Below are positions 25,094 to 34,504 of a stretch of DNA of 64,000 nucleotides, one piece after another; positions within the stretch are counted from its first letter, which is position 1; each line of letters begins with the position of its first letter. Under the pieces are notes generated by a model, which was given only the letters and a program-made list of their open reading frames with translations, had not been told where the DNA came from and searched no databases. The position numbers were made by a program, and so were the translations under genes. Origin of the DNA: Rhodobacter sp. (GTDB lineage: Bacteria; Pseudomonadota; Alphaproteobacteria; Rhodobacterales; Rhodobacteraceae); NCBI GenBank assembly GCA_027487575.1, contig JAIYDJ010000059.1:1-64000 (forward strand), written 5' to 3'.

Positions 25094-25267
25094 ATGTCCT
25101 TCATCGCCGCCATCCTGACGAACAACACCGCCACCTCCAAGGCCGCTATGGGCCGTGACCGCTGGTCGCGTCTGGGCAGCGAAGCCCGCATCGTGGCAGG
25201 TCGTGGCCCGTCGCCGCTGCGCGCTTCGTCGCGTGGCCGTGTGAAGCACCTGTTCGGCGCGAACTGA
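25094..25267 (+). CDS. Small basic protein of unknown function (57 aa)
   Basis: ATG 25094 is preceded by a good CAGGAAAG ribosome site at a spacing of about 10 bases. The product (MSFIAAILTNNTATSKAAMGR..., ending VKHLFGAN) is basic with many Arg residues encoded largely by CGT/CGC, suggesting a well-expressed gene. It has no membrane segment or recognised domain. The ORF-track start at 25007 precedes the probable promoter spacer and is rejected. It stands alone between the two che operons, with its own candidate promoter and a hairpin 60 bp after its stop. Confidence 0.55.
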   Translation: MSFIAAILTNNTATSKAAMGRDRWSRLGSEARIVAGRGPSPLRASSRGRVKHLFGAN

Positions 25268-25328
25268 ACCCTGGACGACCTGTGCCTGCCACAGCCCGCA
25301 AGCGAACTGTCAGGCCGCACGACGCAAG

Positions 25329-25353
25329 AAGGGAACCCGAAACCGGGACCCTT
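25329..25353 (+). terminator. Hairpin downstream of the 57-aa ORF
   Basis: AAGGG-AA-CCCG-AAAC-CGGG-A-CCCTT folds into a two-part stem with a small bulge, 62 bases after the small ORF stop. The T-run is short, so termination strength is doubtful. Confidence 0.4.
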
Positions 25354-25951
25354 GGATGGCTGGGTTCGATGACCCCGTGCCCAGACCGACCCGATCAGAT
25401 CGCTGATCGTTGACGGACCGCCGAAGCCCCGGCGACGAAGGGCCATTGATCGGCCGAGAGTTCTTCCCAACCCGCCGAAGCCTCACGTGGCCTGGCCGGA
25501 GGACCCGGCAGGCGATCCCCATATCCGGCTCCACATTCCAAAGCGCCACGAATGCTCTTTCTGCAGGCAGGCCATTGCAGGGCGGCATGACGCCCCACGA
25601 GAAGCCTTGGCCAGCGTGGACGTCACGCTCTGCATGGGCAGATCCGGGCGCTGCGGACCGGCGCAGATCGGCCCCACCGCGGTCATCGACCCGTTCGACG
25701 CCTTCAGGGTGTTCAGACCTTCGAAAATCCCCTTCGGCCCGGTCAGGCGACGGCGTGGCGCGGCATCGGGGTGCAAGGTCTGACACGTGCCCAGATTGCG
25801 CGATCCGGTGCAGAATCGGCACTGTCTGCGATCAACCAACAGGAAACCTTCGGCAGATGCGGACGCGGCCATCGCGCAGGCCACGTCAGCGTCACACCCC
25901 GGATCAACCCGGCGACGGGGACGGCCCGTCCTGCAGAAGCCCACGATGTGC
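25354..25951. other. Intergenic stretch without recognisable gene
   Basis: About 600 bases between the small-ORF hairpin and the terminator-like stem at 25952. ORF-track frames here (for example 25310-25822 and 25483-25962 on the minus strand, 25487-25783 on the plus strand) have Arg/Pro-rich compositions with no recognised motif. I see no RNA gene or mobile element. A decayed gene cannot be excluded. Confidence 0.4.
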
Positions 25952-25983
25952 AAAGGGCGCAACCCGTCTGGTTGCGGCCTTTT
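25952..25983. terminator. Strong hairpin between convergent small ORF and second che operon
   Basis: AAAGGGCGCAACC and GGTTGCGGCCTTT pair with one mismatch around a 5-base loop (CGTCT). The flanking A/T residues give short T-runs in both directions (CCTTTT on plus, CCCTTT on minus). It lies 57 bases after the stop of the minus-strand che operon, so it probably serves as its terminator. Confidence 0.65.
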
Positions 25984-26039
25984 CGGCAGGGCATGGCGGC
26001 CGGGGCGTGGCGGCCCGGCACCGCAGGTCGCGGCGGCAG

Positions 26040-27794
26040 TCAGAACAGGATGTCATCCAGCGACTGCTCTGCCACCGCGACCGGCGGCAATCCCGCCGAC
26101 GGCACAGCGACAGGTCGACCCGGCAGCGCGCGCGCCACGGCATCCAGCACCGCGTCATGGATCGTGCGTTCCTGCTGCATCGTGTATTGCGCCCGCAGAC
26201 GGGCCAGAACCGCCGCCTCGTCCGACCCTTCGTCAAACGGTTCCGCCGGGTCGCCCAGCATCGCGGCGCGCAGGCCCAGCATCGCCGCGAACCCGTCAAG
26301 ATCGCCAAGGGCACCCCGGAACGCCACGAGCCGGCCTTCGGCAAGTCCGATCTGCAGGGGCAACTGCCGCCCCGCCGCATCGAAACCCCGCGCGGTTTCG
26401 GTGACCGTGGCATTGATCCCGGCCATGGCGGCATTCAGCATCTCGGCATCCGCGATGAACCCCGAAAGCGCCTGTTCCAGCCGGTCCACCCCGGCCCGGC
26501 CCGCCTCGTCCGTCCGGATCCGCGTTTCGGCCAGATTGCCCTGCAACCGCGCCACGATCACATCGCTTTCGTCGGTCAGCGCGCGCAGCCATTGCGCAAG
26601 TTCGCGCAGCGACCGGCCCTCTTCGCCCAACTTGGCGCAGATCAGAACCGCATTCAGCCCCGACAGGCGCACCTGCTGGGCGATCTGGCGGATCGTGACC
26701 TCGTGTTTCATGATCAGGTCCAGCCGCCCGCCCAGTGTCGCGGCCCTGCCCCGCATGGCCACAAGATGGCGGCGCACCCGGTCAAGGCTTTCGTCCAGCT
26801 TGTCGGGTGCCCCCGATGTGGCGCTGCCGTCGGTGCCCCGCCCGGCCTGCGCGAAGTAGAACTGGCGCGCCGAGCGGATGGCCAGCTCCGCATTGCGCCG
26901 GACCGTTTCCAGCGCGGCAATCGACACGTCGACCTCGGTTTCCGCATCGGCGCGCGCAGCCTCGACCAGCGCGCGGGCGAGCCGGACCAGCACCGCGTCC
27001 AGGCCCGAGCCGTGCCCCTTGCGGCCCGCAGCGTACACGCCGGCAAGCACGTCCTGCACCCGGTGCAGCCGCTGCCGGGTGGAATCGCCGGTCTGCAGCG
27101 CCATGATCAGGCGCGAGACTTCGCTGAACACGGCCTTCATCTGATCGGACAGGCCGTTGCTGACCTCGGTCATCTCGGCGCGGCCGTCCTGTACCTTTTG
27201 GGCAATCGCGGCAAAGCGGGCGAGTGCGGGCAGCACCCGCTGCATCAGGTCCTGACGCAGGTCCTGCAGGATGTGGTCCATCATGTCGGTGTCTTCGGCG
27301 ATCCCGCTCATCGCGTCCTTGACTTCGCGCAGGATCGTTTCGGCTTCGGACGACATCTGCGCCAGCCGTTCGATGAAGGAATTCACCTGCGGGCGGGGGG
27401 GCATCAGGGCGTTGCCCAGAATGCGCGCGTTGATCGACACGCTGGAGATGGTCCGCACCACCCGGTCCAACTCGGCCACCTCGACCTTGACGCTGCGGAC
27501 GGCGGCGCGAAGATCGACACTCTGGCGCAGAAAACCGTCGAAGTCCGCGCGCACGCCCTGGACGTTTCCGAAGGTTCGGGCGATCAGGTCCGCAAGATGG
27601 CGGCCCGCCCCGGCCCCCAGCGCATCGTCCAGCCGCGCAAACAGGGCCTTGGTTCCGTTCAAAGATTCAACCGCCAGAGCCAGACTGTCACCCGCCTCGA
27701 CAAAGCACTTTTCGGTCAGCCCAAGAACCGACCGCAAGGGATCGCCCTGCGCAAGAACCTGCGCGGGGGTCCAGTTCTGTGCTGCAAAGGTCAT
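26040..27794 (-). CDS. Soluble coiled-coil protein with degenerate receptor-like segments, last gene of second che operon
   Basis: The start at 27794 overlaps the cheB stop (ATGA); the longer ORF-track frame from 28796 lies inside cheB and is rejected. The 584-residue product has no membrane segment and is mostly long helices. Two stretches resemble chemoreceptor signalling tips but are degenerate: RTISSVSINARILGNALMPP near residue 110 and VRLSGLNAVLICAKLGEEGRSLRELAQWLRAL near residue 380, the latter clearly alignable with the [30 protein letters not shown] pattern but lacking key residues. I do not recognise a named family. It could be a receptor-derived scaffold or a decoy that binds CheA/CheW. 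Confidence 0.8.
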   Translation of the reverse strand: MTFAAQNWTPAQVLAQGDPLRSVLGLTEKCFVEAGDSLALAVESLNGTKALFARLDDALGAGAGRHLADLIARTFGNVQGVRADFDGFLRQSVDLRAAVRSVKVEVAELDRVVRTISSVSINARILGNALMPPRPQVNSFIERLAQMSSEAETILREVKDAMSGIAEDTDMMDHILQDLRQDLMQRVLPALARFAAIAQKVQDGRAEMTEVSNGLSDQMKAVFSEVSRLIMALQTGDSTRQRLHRVQDVLAGVYAAGRKGHGSGLDAVLVRLARALVEAARADAETEVDVSIAALETVRRNAELAIRSARQFYFAQAGRGTDGSATSGAPDKLDESLDRVRRHLVAMRGRAATLGGRLDLIMKHEVTIRQIAQQVRLSGLNAVLICAKLGEEGRSLRELAQWLRALTDESDVIVARLQGNLAETRIRTDEAGRAGVDRLEQALSGFIADAEMLNAAMAGINATVTETARGFDAAGRQLPLQIGLAEGRLVAFRGALGDLDGFAAMLGLRAAMLGDPAEPFDEGSDEAAVLARLRAQYTMQQERTIHDAVLDAVARALPGRPVAVPSAGLPPVAVAEQSLDDILF

Positions 27795-28897
27795 GCCTGT
27801 ACTCCTGTCCTGTGACGCCGGGCAAAGCCCATGATCGCCGCCGCCATCCGGTCGAGTGCCACGGACTGCACGACGCTGCCCATCCGCACGGCCTCGCGCG
27901 GCATGCCGTAGACCACCGAGCTTGCCTCGTCCTGTGCGATGGTGTGGGCACCGCTGGCCCGCAGTTCGCCCATGCAGCGCGCGCCGTCGTCGCCCATGCC
28001 CGTCAGGATGATCCCCAGCGCATTCGGCCCCGCCGCCGTGGCGGCAGAACGGAACAGCACGTCGACAGAGGGGCGATGACGGCTGACATAGGGGCCGTCC
28101 GCCACGGTGACCCGGTAGCCACCCGAAAGACGGCGCAGCATGATGTGGTGGTCGCCCGGGGCGATGACGACCTCGCCCTGGCGCAGCATCACCCCGTCTG
28201 ACGCCTCGTTGACCCGCACCTGACACAGCCCGTCCAGACGGCGGGCAAAGGCTGCGGTAAAGCCGGGAGGCATGTGCTGCACGATGGCGATGGCCGGGGC
28301 GTCCGGAGGCAGCGCCACCAGAAGTTGGCGCAACGCCTCGGTTCCGCCGGTCGAAGCGCCGATCACCACAATGGGTTCGGTCACGGGGATGGGCTTGGAC
28401 AGGTTCGGTGGCGGCAGCACCTCGTCGGCCGAAAGCTTGGCACCGGGCGCGCGGACGGCTGCCTGGACGGGACGGCGCCCGCCCGACTGGCTGGCAGCGC
28501 GCAGGGCATCGCAAATCCGGACCTGGGCTTCCATCCGGGCCTGTTCGTTGCGGGCCTGCGGTTTCAGGATCACGTCGACCGCGCCCGCCTCCATCGCCGC
28601 GACCGACTGGTCCGACCCGCCCGCAGTGAAGCCCGAACAGACCACCACCGGAATCGGCCGCTGCGCCATGATCCGCTTGAGAAAGGTCATGCCGTCCATG
28701 CCCGGCAGTTCCAGATCCAGCAGGATCACATCGGGCAGTTCGAGTTTCATCATCTTCACGGCCGCGAAGGCATCGGGCGCGGCCCCCAGGACGCACAGCC
28801 CCGGATCGGTTTCGACGATCGCGCGCAGCATGGCGCGGGCCGAGGCGGAATCGTCCACGATCAGGACCTTGACAGGTTCGGGCGGAAAGGAGGCCAT
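27791..28897 (-). CDS. cheB: Receptor methylesterase/response regulator CheB
   Basis: The 368-residue protein has a receiver domain (KVLIVDDSASARAML; LLDLELPGMDG; ILKPQ) and an esterase domain with GASTGG, VQHMPPGF and GMGDDGARCM carrying the Ser-His-Asp triad. It is distinct from the CheB at 17029-18135 in linker sequence (Pro/Ala-rich, about 135-180). It is coupled to the downstream degenerate-receptor gene and starts 3 bases after the cheR stop. Confidence 0.96.
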   Translation of the reverse strand: MASFPPEPVKVLIVDDSASARAMLRAIVETDPGLCVLGAAPDAFAAVKMMKLELPDVILLDLELPGMDGMTFLKRIMAQRPIPVVVCSGFTAGGSDQSVAAMEAGAVDVILKPQARNEQARMEAQVRICDALRAASQSGGRRPVQAAVRAPGAKLSADEVLPPPNLSKPIPVTEPIVVIGASTGGTEALRQLLVALPPDAPAIAIVQHMPPGFTAAFARRLDGLCQVRVNEASDGVMLRQGEVVIAPGDHHIMLRRLSGGYRVTVADGPYVSRHRPSVDVLFRSAATAAGPNALGIILTGMGDDGARCMGELRASGAHTIAQDEASSVVYGMPREAVRMGSVVQSVALDRMAAAIMGFARRHRTGVQA

Positions 28898-28900
28898 GGC

Positions 28901-29743
28901 TCAGTTCTTCTGAAAGATCGTCGGCTTGACCTGCCGCAGGGTTCTGCTCCGGACAACCATGCTTTCGGCGTGGCCGACGATCAGAATTCCGCCGGGCCGC
29001 AGATGATCGGCCAGACGTTCCACCACCTTTTCCTTGGTGACAGGGTCGAAATAGATCAGGATGTTGCGCAGCAGGATCACGTCGACATCGCGGTCCACCG
29101 GATAGTGGGTGTCCATCAGGTTGAGATTGCGGAACCTGACCCGCCGCCGCAGTTCGGGGGCGACCCGCGCCTTTCCGGCCAGCGACGGGTCGCTGGAGGT
29201 CAGAAAGTAGCGCCGCTGCATGTCCGGCGACACGGTGGAAAGTTGATCGGTGTCATAGACCCCCTCGATGGCGCGCTCCACCATCCGCTGGCTGAGATCC
29301 GAGCCGAGAATGGCAAAGTCGAAGTTATGCCCCCGCCGCCGCGCCTCTTCCAGCATCATGGCGGCGGTATAAGCCTCTGCCCCTTCGGACGATGCGGCCG
29401 ACCACAGCTTCAGCCGGGCCGGACGCCCCGGGCGGCTGCGCGTGGCCACCGATGGCGCGATCACTTCGGCCAGATAATCGAAATGTTCCGCCTCGCGAAA
29501 GAAGCTGGTGGTGTTGGTCGTGATCAGGTCGATCACCGTGCGCAATTCGTCACCGGGCAGCGTGCCGCCCAGTAACTGTTCAAGATAGGTTTCCGTATCG
29601 GCCAACCCGAAGGCCATCACCCGCCGCCGCAGGCGCTGATCGATCATCTGCACCTTGGTGGGGGGCAGACTGATCCCGGTCAGCGACCGGATCAATTCGC
29701 GGAAACGGTCGCGATGCACGTTGCGGGTCTGGGTCATGACCAT
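28901..29743 (-). CDS. cheR: Chemotaxis receptor methyltransferase CheR
   Basis: The product (about 280 residues) has NTTSFFREAEHFDYL in the N-domain, the SAM loop LWSAASSEGAEAYTAAMML, GSDLS and LLRNILIYFDPVTKEKVVERLADHLRPGGILIVGHAESM, all standard for CheR. ATG 29743 and ATG 29737 are close alternatives; the ORF-track start at 29932 lies inside cheW. One Gly/Cys position of the SAM loop is replaced (ASSEGAE rather than CSTGEE), a mild deviation. Confidence 0.94.
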   Translation of the reverse strand: MVMTQTRNVHRDRFRELIRSLTGISLPPTKVQMIDQRLRRRVMAFGLADTETYLEQLLGGTLPGDELRTVIDLITTNTTSFFREAEHFDYLAEVIAPSVATRSRPGRPARLKLWSAASSEGAEAYTAAMMLEEARRRGHNFDFAILGSDLSQRMVERAIEGVYDTDQLSTVSPDMQRRYFLTSSDPSLAGKARVAPELRRRVRFRNLNLMDTHYPVDRDVDVILLRNILIYFDPVTKEKVVERLADHLRPGGILIVGHAESMVVRSRTLRQVKPTIFQKN

Positions 29744-29747
29744 CGGG

Positions 29748-30239
29748 TCAGGCCACCGCGTCAAGGTCGTCGACCCCGGCCATCGCCGCGGCCAGTTCGA
29801 CGCGGTCAAACAGACGGTCAAGGTCCAGCACGCTGACCACCTCGCCCTTGCGACGTCCGATTCCGGCGATGGCGCTGCCGGACCAGCGCAGAAGGTCCGC
29901 CTCTTCCAAAGGGCGCAGGTCGGGTTGGTCAAGGGCTGTCACCTCGATCACCCGATCCGTCTTGATGCCGATGATGATACGGCCGCCGCCATAGGCCAGC
30001 CACACGACAAGGATGCGGCTTTGCGCCGTATCCTCGCCGGGTGGCCGGCCCAGCAGGCAGCGCAGGTCGACCACGGGGATGTTGGCCCCCCGCAGATCGA
30101 TGATCCCCACCAGATGGGCCGGCGCGTTGGGCATCGCCGCCACCGGGCGCAGATCAAGGATCTCCTGCACCCGGCCGACCGGAACGGCGTACAGCGACCG
30201 GTCCGCGTTGAAGGTGACGACATCCACGCCATTGTTCAT
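29748..30239 (-). CDS. cheW: CheW-like coupling protein
   Basis: A 163-residue CheW domain: VVTFNADRSLYAVPVGRVQEILDL, AHLVGIIDLRGANIPVVDLRCLLG and GIKTDRVIEVTALDQPDL. The start at 30239 has a GAGGGGG ribosome site and lies 10 bp after the receptor gene stop; the ORF-track start 30578 is inside that gene. Together with the CheW at 31932-32420 it flanks the receptor, so this operon encodes two different couplers. Confidence 0.92.
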   Translation of the reverse strand: MNNGVDVVTFNADRSLYAVPVGRVQEILDLRPVAAMPNAPAHLVGIIDLRGANIPVVDLRCLLGRPPGEDTAQSRILVVWLAYGGGRIIIGIKTDRVIEVTALDQPDLRPLEEADLLRWSGSAIAGIGRRKGEVVSVLDLDRLFDRVELAAAMAGVDDLDAVA

Positions 30240-30249
30240 GATGTCCCCC

Positions 30250-31920
30250 TCAGGCCGCGTTGCGGCGCTTGAAGCGGGCATCCAGATCGTCGGAGCCTTC
30301 GCCAAGGTCGAAGTCGAAACCACCGTCCACCGCCACCGGGCGCGACTTGCCCCGAGCAACGACGCGCGGCGTGGCGGCAACCTTGCGGTGAGCGACAGGT
30401 GCCACCGACCCCGTGCCATCCTCGGTGCGGAAGAAGGCGATCGCCTCGGCCAGCGCATCGGCCTGGCTGGCCAGTTCTGTCGCACTGGACGACAGTTCTT
30501 CGGCCGACGAGGTGTTTTCCTGCGTGACCTTGTCAAGCTGCTGGATCGACACGCTGATCTGCGCCGAGCCGGTCGCAAGTTCCCGCGAGGCCACGGTGAT
30601 TTCGGTCACCAGCGCCGAGGTTTTCTCGATGTCCGGGACCAGACCCAGCAGCATTTCGCCCGCACTTGCCGCCGTGCGCACGGTGGACGCCGACAGGGAC
30701 GAGATTTCCGCAGCTGCCGTCTGGCTGCGTTCGGCCAGCTTGCGCACTTCGGCCGCCACAACCGCGAAACCGCGTCCGTGTTCGCCCGCCCGGGCCGCTT
30801 CCACAGCCGCGTTCAGCGCCAGAAGGTCGGTTTGCCGCGCGATTTCCTGCACGATCATGATCCGGTCGGCGATGGTCTGCATGGCCTGCACCGCATCGGC
30901 CACGGCCTTGCCGCTGACGCGGGCATCGTTTGCCGACTTGGTCGCGATGGTTTCGGTCAGCGAGGCGTTGTCCGAGCTTTGCTTGATGTTGGCGGCCATC
31001 TGTTCGACAGCGGCCGAGGATTCCTCGGTGGATGCCGCCTGCTGGGTTGCCCCCTGGGTCAGTTCTTCTGCGGTCGCAGCCATCTGTGTGGAGCCAGACG
31101 CAACGTTGCGCGCGGCGCTGTTCACCGTGCCGACCACTTCGCGCAGCTTGACGATCATTTCGCCCTGTGCACGCAGCAGATCAGTCATCTCATCATTGCC
31201 CCTCAATGTCGGAGAGTTGCGCAGATCGCCGCCTGCCACTGCCTGGGCAAAGGTCACGGATTGATTCAGGCCGCGCGACAGGGCCGCAACGATCCAGATC
31301 ACAAGCATCGCTGCAACCAGCGCGGAAGCCACAAACAGCCCAATCATCATGTTGCGAGCGGATGTGTATGCCGCATTCGTCGCTGTTTCTTCTTCCGCGA
31401 CGATCTTCAGAACGGTTTCCCGCAGACCCGCGAGCGCTGCAAGGATCTCGTCGTTCTTCTGACCAAGCTCCCCATGGTAGAGGGTATTCGCAAGCTCACC
31501 ATTGCCCGCCGCTTCAAGTTGAACGATCCGCTTGTTCAAAGCGAAGGCTTCACGGTGGATGACCTCGAACGCATCGATGGCAGCGTGAATGTCTGTCCGG
31601 GTGGTGCGCTCGCGAAGGGTCGCGATGAGCGTGTCAACTGACCCTGCCGTTTCTTCCAGTTTCTTCATCAGGTTGGGAAGATGGTCTGACGGTGCGTTGG
31701 GCAAGCCGATCAGAATCTGCGAAACGATGCTGCGCACCTGCAGCTTGGCCGTAACGATATCCTCGATTTCCATCAACCGTGGGATATCCCTTTGAACCGT
31801 CTGCTCGAAGGCGGCGTTCGACTTTGCAAGCTTAGTGACGGCGAGAACCGTGGAACCCGCCCAAAGGACGAAAACAAGTAGGAATGTTGCCGCCAGTTTC
31901 GCTTTGATCGTCAGTCTCAT
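30250..31920 (-). CDS. Membrane methyl-accepting chemotaxis protein
   Basis: This 556-residue transmembrane receptor has a first membrane helix at about residues 7-29, a helical periplasmic domain of ~160 residues consistent with a four-helix bundle, a second membrane helix near 191-213, a HAMP region ([22 protein letters not shown]) and a signalling hairpin with tip [38 protein letters not shown]. The tip has Asp where most receptors have Asn (QTD for QTN). The C-terminal tail is basic (RFKRRNAA) and lacks a CheR-docking pentapeptide. Ligand unknown. Confidence 0.95.
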   Translation of the reverse strand: MRLTIKAKLAATFLLVFVLWAGSTVLAVTKLAKSNAAFEQTVQRDIPRLMEIEDIVTAKLQVRSIVSQILIGLPNAPSDHLPNLMKKLEETAGSVDTLIATLRERTTRTDIHAAIDAFEVIHREAFALNKRIVQLEAAGNGELANTLYHGELGQKNDEILAALAGLRETVLKIVAEEETATNAAYTSARNMMIGLFVASALVAAMLVIWIVAALSRGLNQSVTFAQAVAGGDLRNSPTLRGNDEMTDLLRAQGEMIVKLREVVGTVNSAARNVASGSTQMAATAEELTQGATQQAASTEESSAAVEQMAANIKQSSDNASLTETIATKSANDARVSGKAVADAVQAMQTIADRIMIVQEIARQTDLLALNAAVEAARAGEHGRGFAVVAAEVRKLAERSQTAAAEISSLSASTVRTAASAGEMLLGLVPDIEKTSALVTEITVASRELATGSAQISVSIQQLDKVTQENTSSAEELSSSATELASQADALAEAIAFFRTEDGTGSVAPVAHRKVAATPRVVARGKSRPVAVDGGFDFDLGEGSDDLDARFKRRNAA

Positions 31921-31931
31921 GTCGTGCTCCC

Positions 31932-32420
31932 TCAGAGCTGGTTGGCCATCGGCCGGTTGGCAAGATTGGAAAAGATCGCTTCCAGGTTTGGCAGCAGCAC
32001 AAAGCCCTGCGCGCCCCGGTACAACCCGGTCAGATAGTCGGGTGGCCAGGCCTGGGCCGAGGCCGGAACAGGTTCGATCGTCTGCGTCTCGATGGTGGTC
32101 ACCTCGTGCACGGCGTCCGCCGAAATCGCGACGACCGCGGCCTCTCCGGCCAGCGTCACTTCAAGCACAAGGATGCGGCGGCGGTCGTCTTGCCCTTCAT
32201 GGGGGATCGACAGCGCCTGTTTCAGATCGGCCAGCGGAACGACCGATCCGCGCACGTTGACGACACTGGGCACATAGTGCCCGGCCCCCGGAACGCGCGT
32301 GACGGGCAGCGGGTCCAGGATTTCGCGCAGAAGTTCCGCAGGTATGGCCAGCGTCTGGGTGCCCAGCGACAGGGTCACGACCGTCAGGTTCCTGTGCAGT
32401 CTGATGTCCGACAGTTTCAT
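31932..32420 (-). CDS. cheW: CheW-like coupling protein
   Basis: This 162-residue protein shows a CheW fold: [47 protein letters not shown] and [12 protein letters not shown], with a C-terminal extension of about 30 residues. Its ATG overlaps the cheA stop. It is more diverged than the second CheW of the operon and may couple the receptor or the soluble degenerate-receptor protein (inference). Confidence 0.88.
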   Translation of the reverse strand: MKLSDIRLHRNLTVVTLSLGTQTLAIPAELLREILDPLPVTRVPGAGHYVPSVVNVRGSVVPLADLKQALSIPHEGQDDRRRILVLEVTLAGEAAVVAISADAVHEVTTIETQTIEPVPASAQAWPPDYLTGLYRGAQGFVLLPNLEAIFSNLANRPMANQL

Positions 32421-34504
32421 GCGGCCAACTCCCGTGCTGCGGATTGAGGCGCCGATTGCAGGTCAACCTGCGTGCGGCCCATGCCGACCAGATGTGCCAC
32501 GTCGAGGATCAGCGCGACCGACCCGTCGCCCAGTATCGTGGCCCCCGACACCGCGCGCACGGCGGAGTGCAGTTTCGACATCTGCTTGATGACCGTCTGG
32601 TTGGTGCCGACGATCCTGTCCACCACCAGACCCACCCGGTTTTCGCCCGACATCACGATGACCACGTTCTGCTCTGCTCCGGGCTCGCCCGCGCAATCGA
32701 ACAGCGCGCGCAGCCGCAGGAACGGCACGAACCGGCCCCGGATATCCAGGAAATCGCCCGTCCGTTTCGGCTGGGCCTTTTCGGGCGGCAGTTCCACGAT
32801 CTCCTGCACGCTTGGCATCGGCAGGGTATAGCGTTCGCCCGCCACTTCGATCAGCAAGCCTTCGATGATCGCAAGCGTCAGCGGCAGGCGCAGGGTGACG
32901 GTCGTGCCATGACCAAGCTTCGAGTCGATCTCGAGGCTGCCGCGCAGCGACTCGATGGTGCGCCGGACCACGTCCATGCCGACACCGCGCCCCGAAAGCT
33001 CGGTTACCGTTTCGGCCGTTGAAAAGCCGGGTTCGAACACCAGCGCATAGACCTGCGACTCTGTCAGCACCGCATCGGCCGAGATCAGCCCCTGCGCCAC
33101 CGCCTTGGCGCGGATGCGCGCGGGGTCCATCCCGCGCCCGTCATCGCGCACCCGGATCAGCACTTCGGCCCCGGCATGTTCCGCCGAAAGCTCGATCAGC
33201 CCGCCCCGTGCCTTCCCCGAGGTCGCACGTTCGTCTTCCGTCTCCATCCCGTGGTCGATGGCGTTGCGCAGGATGTGCACCAGAGGATCGGCCAGTTTCT
33301 CGATCACTGTCTTGTCCAGTTCGGTGTCCTCGCCGATCACCGAAAACTCGACAGGTTTGCCCAGCTTGTCGGACAGGTCCATCACCAGCCGCCGGAACCG
33401 CCCGACCAACGAGCGCATGGGGACCATGCGCATCGTCATCGTGGCATCGCGCAGACCGGCGGCAAGGCGGGTGATCTGTTCCGCGGTGGCCATCAGCGCC
33501 GGGTCGCGGCTTTCGCGGGCAAGCTGGGTCAGGCGGGCCTCAAGGATCACCAACTCGCCCACCGCATCCATCAGCGAGTCGAGACGATCGGCCGGAACCC
33601 GTACCGTCGCACCCGCCGCTTCGGCCCTTGCATCGCGGGGCGCGACCGGTGCGGCAACCCGTGCCTCGTTCGGCAGAACCGCCGCCGCCGGTGCCGCAAC
33701 GGACGCCGGTGCAGGCTGTGCGGCCCGATCAGGCAAGGACGCGGCTGCTTCAGGTTCATCTGCATGGGCAGCATCGGAGTGGTCAACCTGTGCCGCGTCC
33801 AGCGTCCAGTCGGCATCGACAAACAGGAACACATCCTCCAGTTGCGCCGCCGTGATCTCGGCGGGCATGTCCATCGACCAGACCAGCGCGCAGGCTTCGA
33901 CATCCAGACGGTCCAGTGCGGGCACATCGGACAGATCGACTGCGATATGCGCCGCCCCAAGGCCGCGCAATTCGTCCAGCACGATTTCGGGGCGCGCGCC
34001 CATGGCAAAGGCGGCACCCGACAGTCGGAACCGCAGCCGCGACGGATGCCGTGCGGCCTGATCAACCGGCACGTCTGCGGCGGCGTGCGCCGTCGCAGGC
34101 GCGCCCTCCTCGGACCCGGCCACGTCAGATGCGGGCGACCGCGCCATGATGTCCTGCAGCGCCGAAAGGATCGCCGCGCGCCGTCCGTCCGGATCGGCGT
34201 CGCCTTCGACCAGGCCCGGAATCTCGTCCTTGGCGGCCAGTGCGAGGCGCAGGATCTCGGGGCCGATCGGGATCACCCCGGCGCGGACCCGGTCGAACAC
34301 GGTTTCGAATTCGTGGATGAACGCGGCAAGGTCGGTAAAGCCGAACATCGCGCCGCTTCCCTTGACGGTGTGCAGGTCGCGGAACACCTGATTGACCAGC
34401 CCCATGTCGGTCGGACGCGATTTCAGGTCCAGCAGCCCGCGCTCCAGGCTTTCCAGAAGATCGCGCAGTTCGTCGCGGAAGATTGCAGCCATGTCATCGC
34501 TCAT
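32417..34504 (-). CDS. cheA: Chemotaxis histidine kinase CheA (complete)
   Basis: A complete CheA of 695 residues: P1 with DLHTVKGSGAMFGF (His near residue 45), a P2-like middle region (RFRLSGAAFAMGARPEIVLDELRGLG, about 150-260), dimerisation domain (RVPADRLDSLMDAVGELVILEARL), kinase domain with HILRNAIDHGME, DDGRGMD, FEPGFSTAETV and GRGVGMDV, and a CheW-like C-terminal domain (GLLIEVAGERYTLPMPSVQEIVEL). All catalytic boxes are intact, in contrast to the split CheA3/CheA4 pair nearby. It overlaps cheY (TGATG) and cheW (ATGA). Confidence 0.97.
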   Translation of the reverse strand: MSDDMAAIFRDELRDLLESLERGLLDLKSRPTDMGLVNQVFRDLHTVKGSGAMFGFTDLAAFIHEFETVFDRVRAGVIPIGPEILRLALAAKDEIPGLVEGDADPDGRRAAILSALQDIMARSPASDVAGSEEGAPATAHAAADVPVDQAARHPSRLRFRLSGAAFAMGARPEIVLDELRGLGAAHIAVDLSDVPALDRLDVEACALVWSMDMPAEITAAQLEDVFLFVDADWTLDAAQVDHSDAAHADEPEAAASLPDRAAQPAPASVAAPAAAVLPNEARVAAPVAPRDARAEAAGATVRVPADRLDSLMDAVGELVILEARLTQLARESRDPALMATAEQITRLAAGLRDATMTMRMVPMRSLVGRFRRLVMDLSDKLGKPVEFSVIGEDTELDKTVIEKLADPLVHILRNAIDHGMETEDERATSGKARGGLIELSAEHAGAEVLIRVRDDGRGMDPARIRAKAVAQGLISADAVLTESQVYALVFEPGFSTAETVTELSGRGVGMDVVRRTIESLRGSLEIDSKLGHGTTVTLRLPLTLAIIEGLLIEVAGERYTLPMPSVQEIVELPPEKAQPKRTGDFLDIRGRFVPFLRLRALFDCAGEPGAEQNVVIVMSGENRVGLVVDRIVGTNQTVIKQMSKLHSAVRAVSGATILGDGSVALILDVAHLVGMGRTQVDLQSAPQSAARELAA

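Noticed and set aside
25355-25380. tRNA-like GGGTTCGA motif
   Set aside because: The flanks do not form a T-arm and there is no matching acceptor, D or anticodon arm.
25483-25962. Minus-strand 159-aa ORF in the intergenic region
   Set aside because: No ribosome site or recognised motif, and its composition resembles non-coding frames. A gene remnant is possible but unsupported.
25410-27815. 801-aa plus-strand ORF
   Set aside because: It lies opposite the minus-strand coiled-coil gene, with Arg/Pro/His-rich composition typical of an antisense shadow in GC-rich DNA.
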